This document shows positions 62,838-64,000 of a DNA stretch of 64,000 nucleotides, one piece after another. A model generated the notes under the pieces. That model was not told where the DNA came from. It saw only the letters and a list, made by a program, of their open reading frames with translations, and searched no databases. Position 1 is the first letter of the stretch. Each line of letters begins with the position of its first letter. This DNA comes from Nitrospira sp. (GTDB lineage Bacteria; Nitrospirota; Nitrospiria; Nitrospirales; Nitrospiraceae): NCBI GenBank assembly GCA_005116835.1, contig SWDM01000016.1, forward strand, positions 655,105 through 719,104, read 5' to 3'. A program made the position numbers and the translations under genes.

Positions 62838-63017
62838 GCCTGTCCGACAGTGCCTTCGAGACGAGGGCGAAGGAGGTGCGGCCAGTTGCGAGGCCACAAG
62901 CCTGGGAAAACAGGAGGCGTATTCGCTGGAATACGTTGAGGATTGTTTCGGGGCCGAGAACGACGCAGATGGCCGTAGATCATTCGCCGTAGTAGAACGG
63001 CCAATGTTGGACAGACC
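62838..63017. repeat. Palindromic dispersed repeat, copy 2
   Basis: About 180 bp with imperfect terminal inverted repeats: CTGTCCGACAGTGCC at the left, and at the right CTGTCCAACATTGGCC when read inward. The core (about 62903-62975) contains CGTATTCGCTGGAATACGTTGAGG and CGAGAACGACGC in shorter blocks, which parallels the reversed core of the repeat at 10766-10892. No coding capacity. Confidence 0.5.
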
Positions 63018-63081
63018 CCTGAGAAAGGCGGTTTCTTGACACCTTGGGCAGGGCTATATTAGCATGCGCATCCAGATCGAT

Positions 63082-63156
63082 AGGCGCGTAGCTCAGGGGG
63101 AGAGCGCTACCTTGACACGGTAGAGGTCGACGGTTCAAGACCGTCCGCGCCTACCA
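63082..63156 (+). tRNA. tRNA-Val(GAC)
   Basis: Reads AGGCGCGTAGCTCAGGGGGA ... CCGTCCGCGCCTACCA. Acceptor stem AGGCGCG/CGCGCCT, discriminator A, encoded CCA. The anticodon loop TTGACAC gives GAC for valine; the T loop TTCAAGA is normal. It lies 80 bases before thrS. Confidence 0.93.
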
Positions 63157-63236
63157 CCTAGCTGAGGGTATCCATTCGCCTCTGGCAGGCGGAGCGGTAT
63201 TGTTGTTTCCAGTGCTTAGTTGATTGAGTGCATGTC

Positions 63237-64000
63237 ATGAAAGTTACGCTCAAAAATGGCATCAGTCAGGATATGTCCGCCGGTCAGACTGTGGGGTCTG
63301 CCCTGGCGGCTCTCGGCGTGAAACTTGGCTCGAATATCCTGGCGGCGAAGGTGAACGGTCAGGCCGTGGATCTCTCAAGCGCCTTGACCGAAGATGCCGA
63401 GGTAAGCCCCCTGCTATTCGATAGTCCTGAGGGCCGTGAGGTCTATCGCCATAGCAGTACCCATATTATGGCGCAGGCTGTCAAAGAGGTTTTTCCTACC
63501 GCCCAGTTGACGATCGGTCCGGCCCTTGAGGATGGGTTCTTCTATGACTTTGCTTTTGAGCGGCCGTTTACTCCGGAAGATCTCGAGAAAATCGAAGCGA
63601 AAGCGAAGGACATCATCAAGCGCGCTCACCCTGTAAAGCGTGCAGAATTGTCGAAGCACGATGCGGTGAAATTTTTCGAAGCTCGCGGCGAAGCCTATAA
63701 GGTTGAGCTGATTCAAGGGTTGGCTGACGGGCAGACTATTTCAGTGTATAGCCAGGGAGAGTTCACCGACCTCTGTCGCGGTCCGCATCTGCCGACGACC
63801 GGCCATGTCGGAGCCTTCAAGCTCTTGAACACGGCCGGAGCCTACTGGCGCGGCGACGAACGCAATCCCATGCTGCAGCGGATCTATGGGACATCGTTCC
63901 CGACCCAAGCGGAGCTTGACGCGCATCTGGCTCGCTTAGAAGAGATTAAGCGGCGCGACCACCGAAAGGTCGGTAAGGAGCTGGACTTGATCTCGACCCA
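63237..64000 (+). CDS. thrS: Threonyl-tRNA synthetase, N-terminal part (continues past the window)
   Basis: The first 254 codons of ThrS. The N-terminal TGS domain (1-60, MKVTLKNGISQDMSAG) is followed by the second additional (editing) domain, whose zinc ligands and water-binding histidines are in HSSTHIMAQAV and CRGPHLP (Cys and His). The class II catalytic core is outside the window. I chose ATG 63237, 80 bases after the tRNA-Val. Full-length ThrS is about 640 residues, so roughly 40% is seen. Confidence 0.92.
   Translation, partial: MKVTLKNGISQDMSAGQTVGSALAALGVKLGSNILAAKVNGQAVDLSSALTEDAEVSPLLFDSPEGREVYRHSSTHIMAQAVKEVFPTAQLTIGPALEDGFFYDFAFERPFTPEDLEKIEAKAKDIIKRAHPVKRAELSKHDAVKFFEARGEAYKVELIQGLADGQTISVYSQGEFTDLCRGPHLPTTGHVGAFKLLNTAGAYWRGDERNPMLQRIYGTSFPTQAELDAHLARLEEIKRRDHRKVGKELDLIST

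Noticed and set aside
1-64000. CRISPR array, amoA, amoB, hao, nxr or sulfatase genes
   Set aside because: Looked for regularly spaced repeats and for these families and saw none; the only short tandem arrays are the GTGAAGCG and CTGAGT types in the nuo operon.

Overview
The window looks like a chromosomal segment of a Nitrospira-type nitrifier, most likely a complete ammonia oxidiser (comammox). The main reasons are a full-length AmoC (7135-7935) with both sets of copper ligands, a 12-gene complex I operon with two NuoM-type subunits and no nuoE/nuoF, many secreted SUMF1-fold proteins, and dispersed palindromic repeats. The assignment rests on gene content and recognition of families; no database search was possible. 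amoA, amoB, hao and nxr are not in the window.

Layout. 1-2.1 kb: a gene-poor left end with a 3' fragment of a tRNA-Leu, then a CarH-like B12-binding MerR regulator with a divergent, repeat-rich promoter. 2.2-14 kb: an accessory region on the + strand built around a solitary amoC, with three secreted SUMF1-fold proteins (one fused to cytochrome c), two paralogous zinc-ribbon proteins, a 41-codon membrane ORF right after amoC, nucleotide-sugar-type dehydrogenase-fold proteins, a PDZ protein, an anchored periplasmic protein, a DUF523/DUF1722 protein and a CbiX-type chelatase. 14-20 kb: pyrE, a lipoprotein, a rhodanese, a phosphodiester glycosidase-type protein and a three-gene signalling cluster. 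20.1-33.8 kb, - strand: nuoA-B-C-D-G-I-J-K-L-M-M2-N, without E, F and H. 34.5-38.4 kb: an OmpA-domain protein and a PriA homologue whose helicase motifs are all degraded. 39.1-45.3 kb, - strand: rluF, agmatinase, pyruvoyl arginine decarboxylase, aldehyde dehydrogenase, a zinc-ribbon protein, a DsbA-like protein and a deoxyhypusine-synthase-family enzyme. 45.6-52.8 kb: tRNA-Glu, glnS, mlaC, PilZ, yacG, an alcohol dehydrogenase, two tRNA-Gln and gltX. 53-59.7 kb: a complete ISC iron-sulfur system (fdx divergent from iscR-iscS-iscU-iscA-hscB-hscA-iscX). 60-64 kb: arfB, aquaporin, ppk2, tRNA-Val and the start of thrS.

How it fits together. Complex I without NADH-binding subunits suggests a ferredoxin-type donor or reverse electron flow, as expected for an organism growing on high-potential donors; the ISC operon would supply its many clusters. 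The arginine-agmatine-putrescine route releases urea, which comammox bacteria can use as an ammonia source. The most unusual points are the PriA with all ATPase motifs lost, the second NuoM without the TM7 lysine and with a tail made of a genomic repeat, the missing nuoH, the SUMF1-cytochrome c fusion, and the small genes flanking the solitary amoC.
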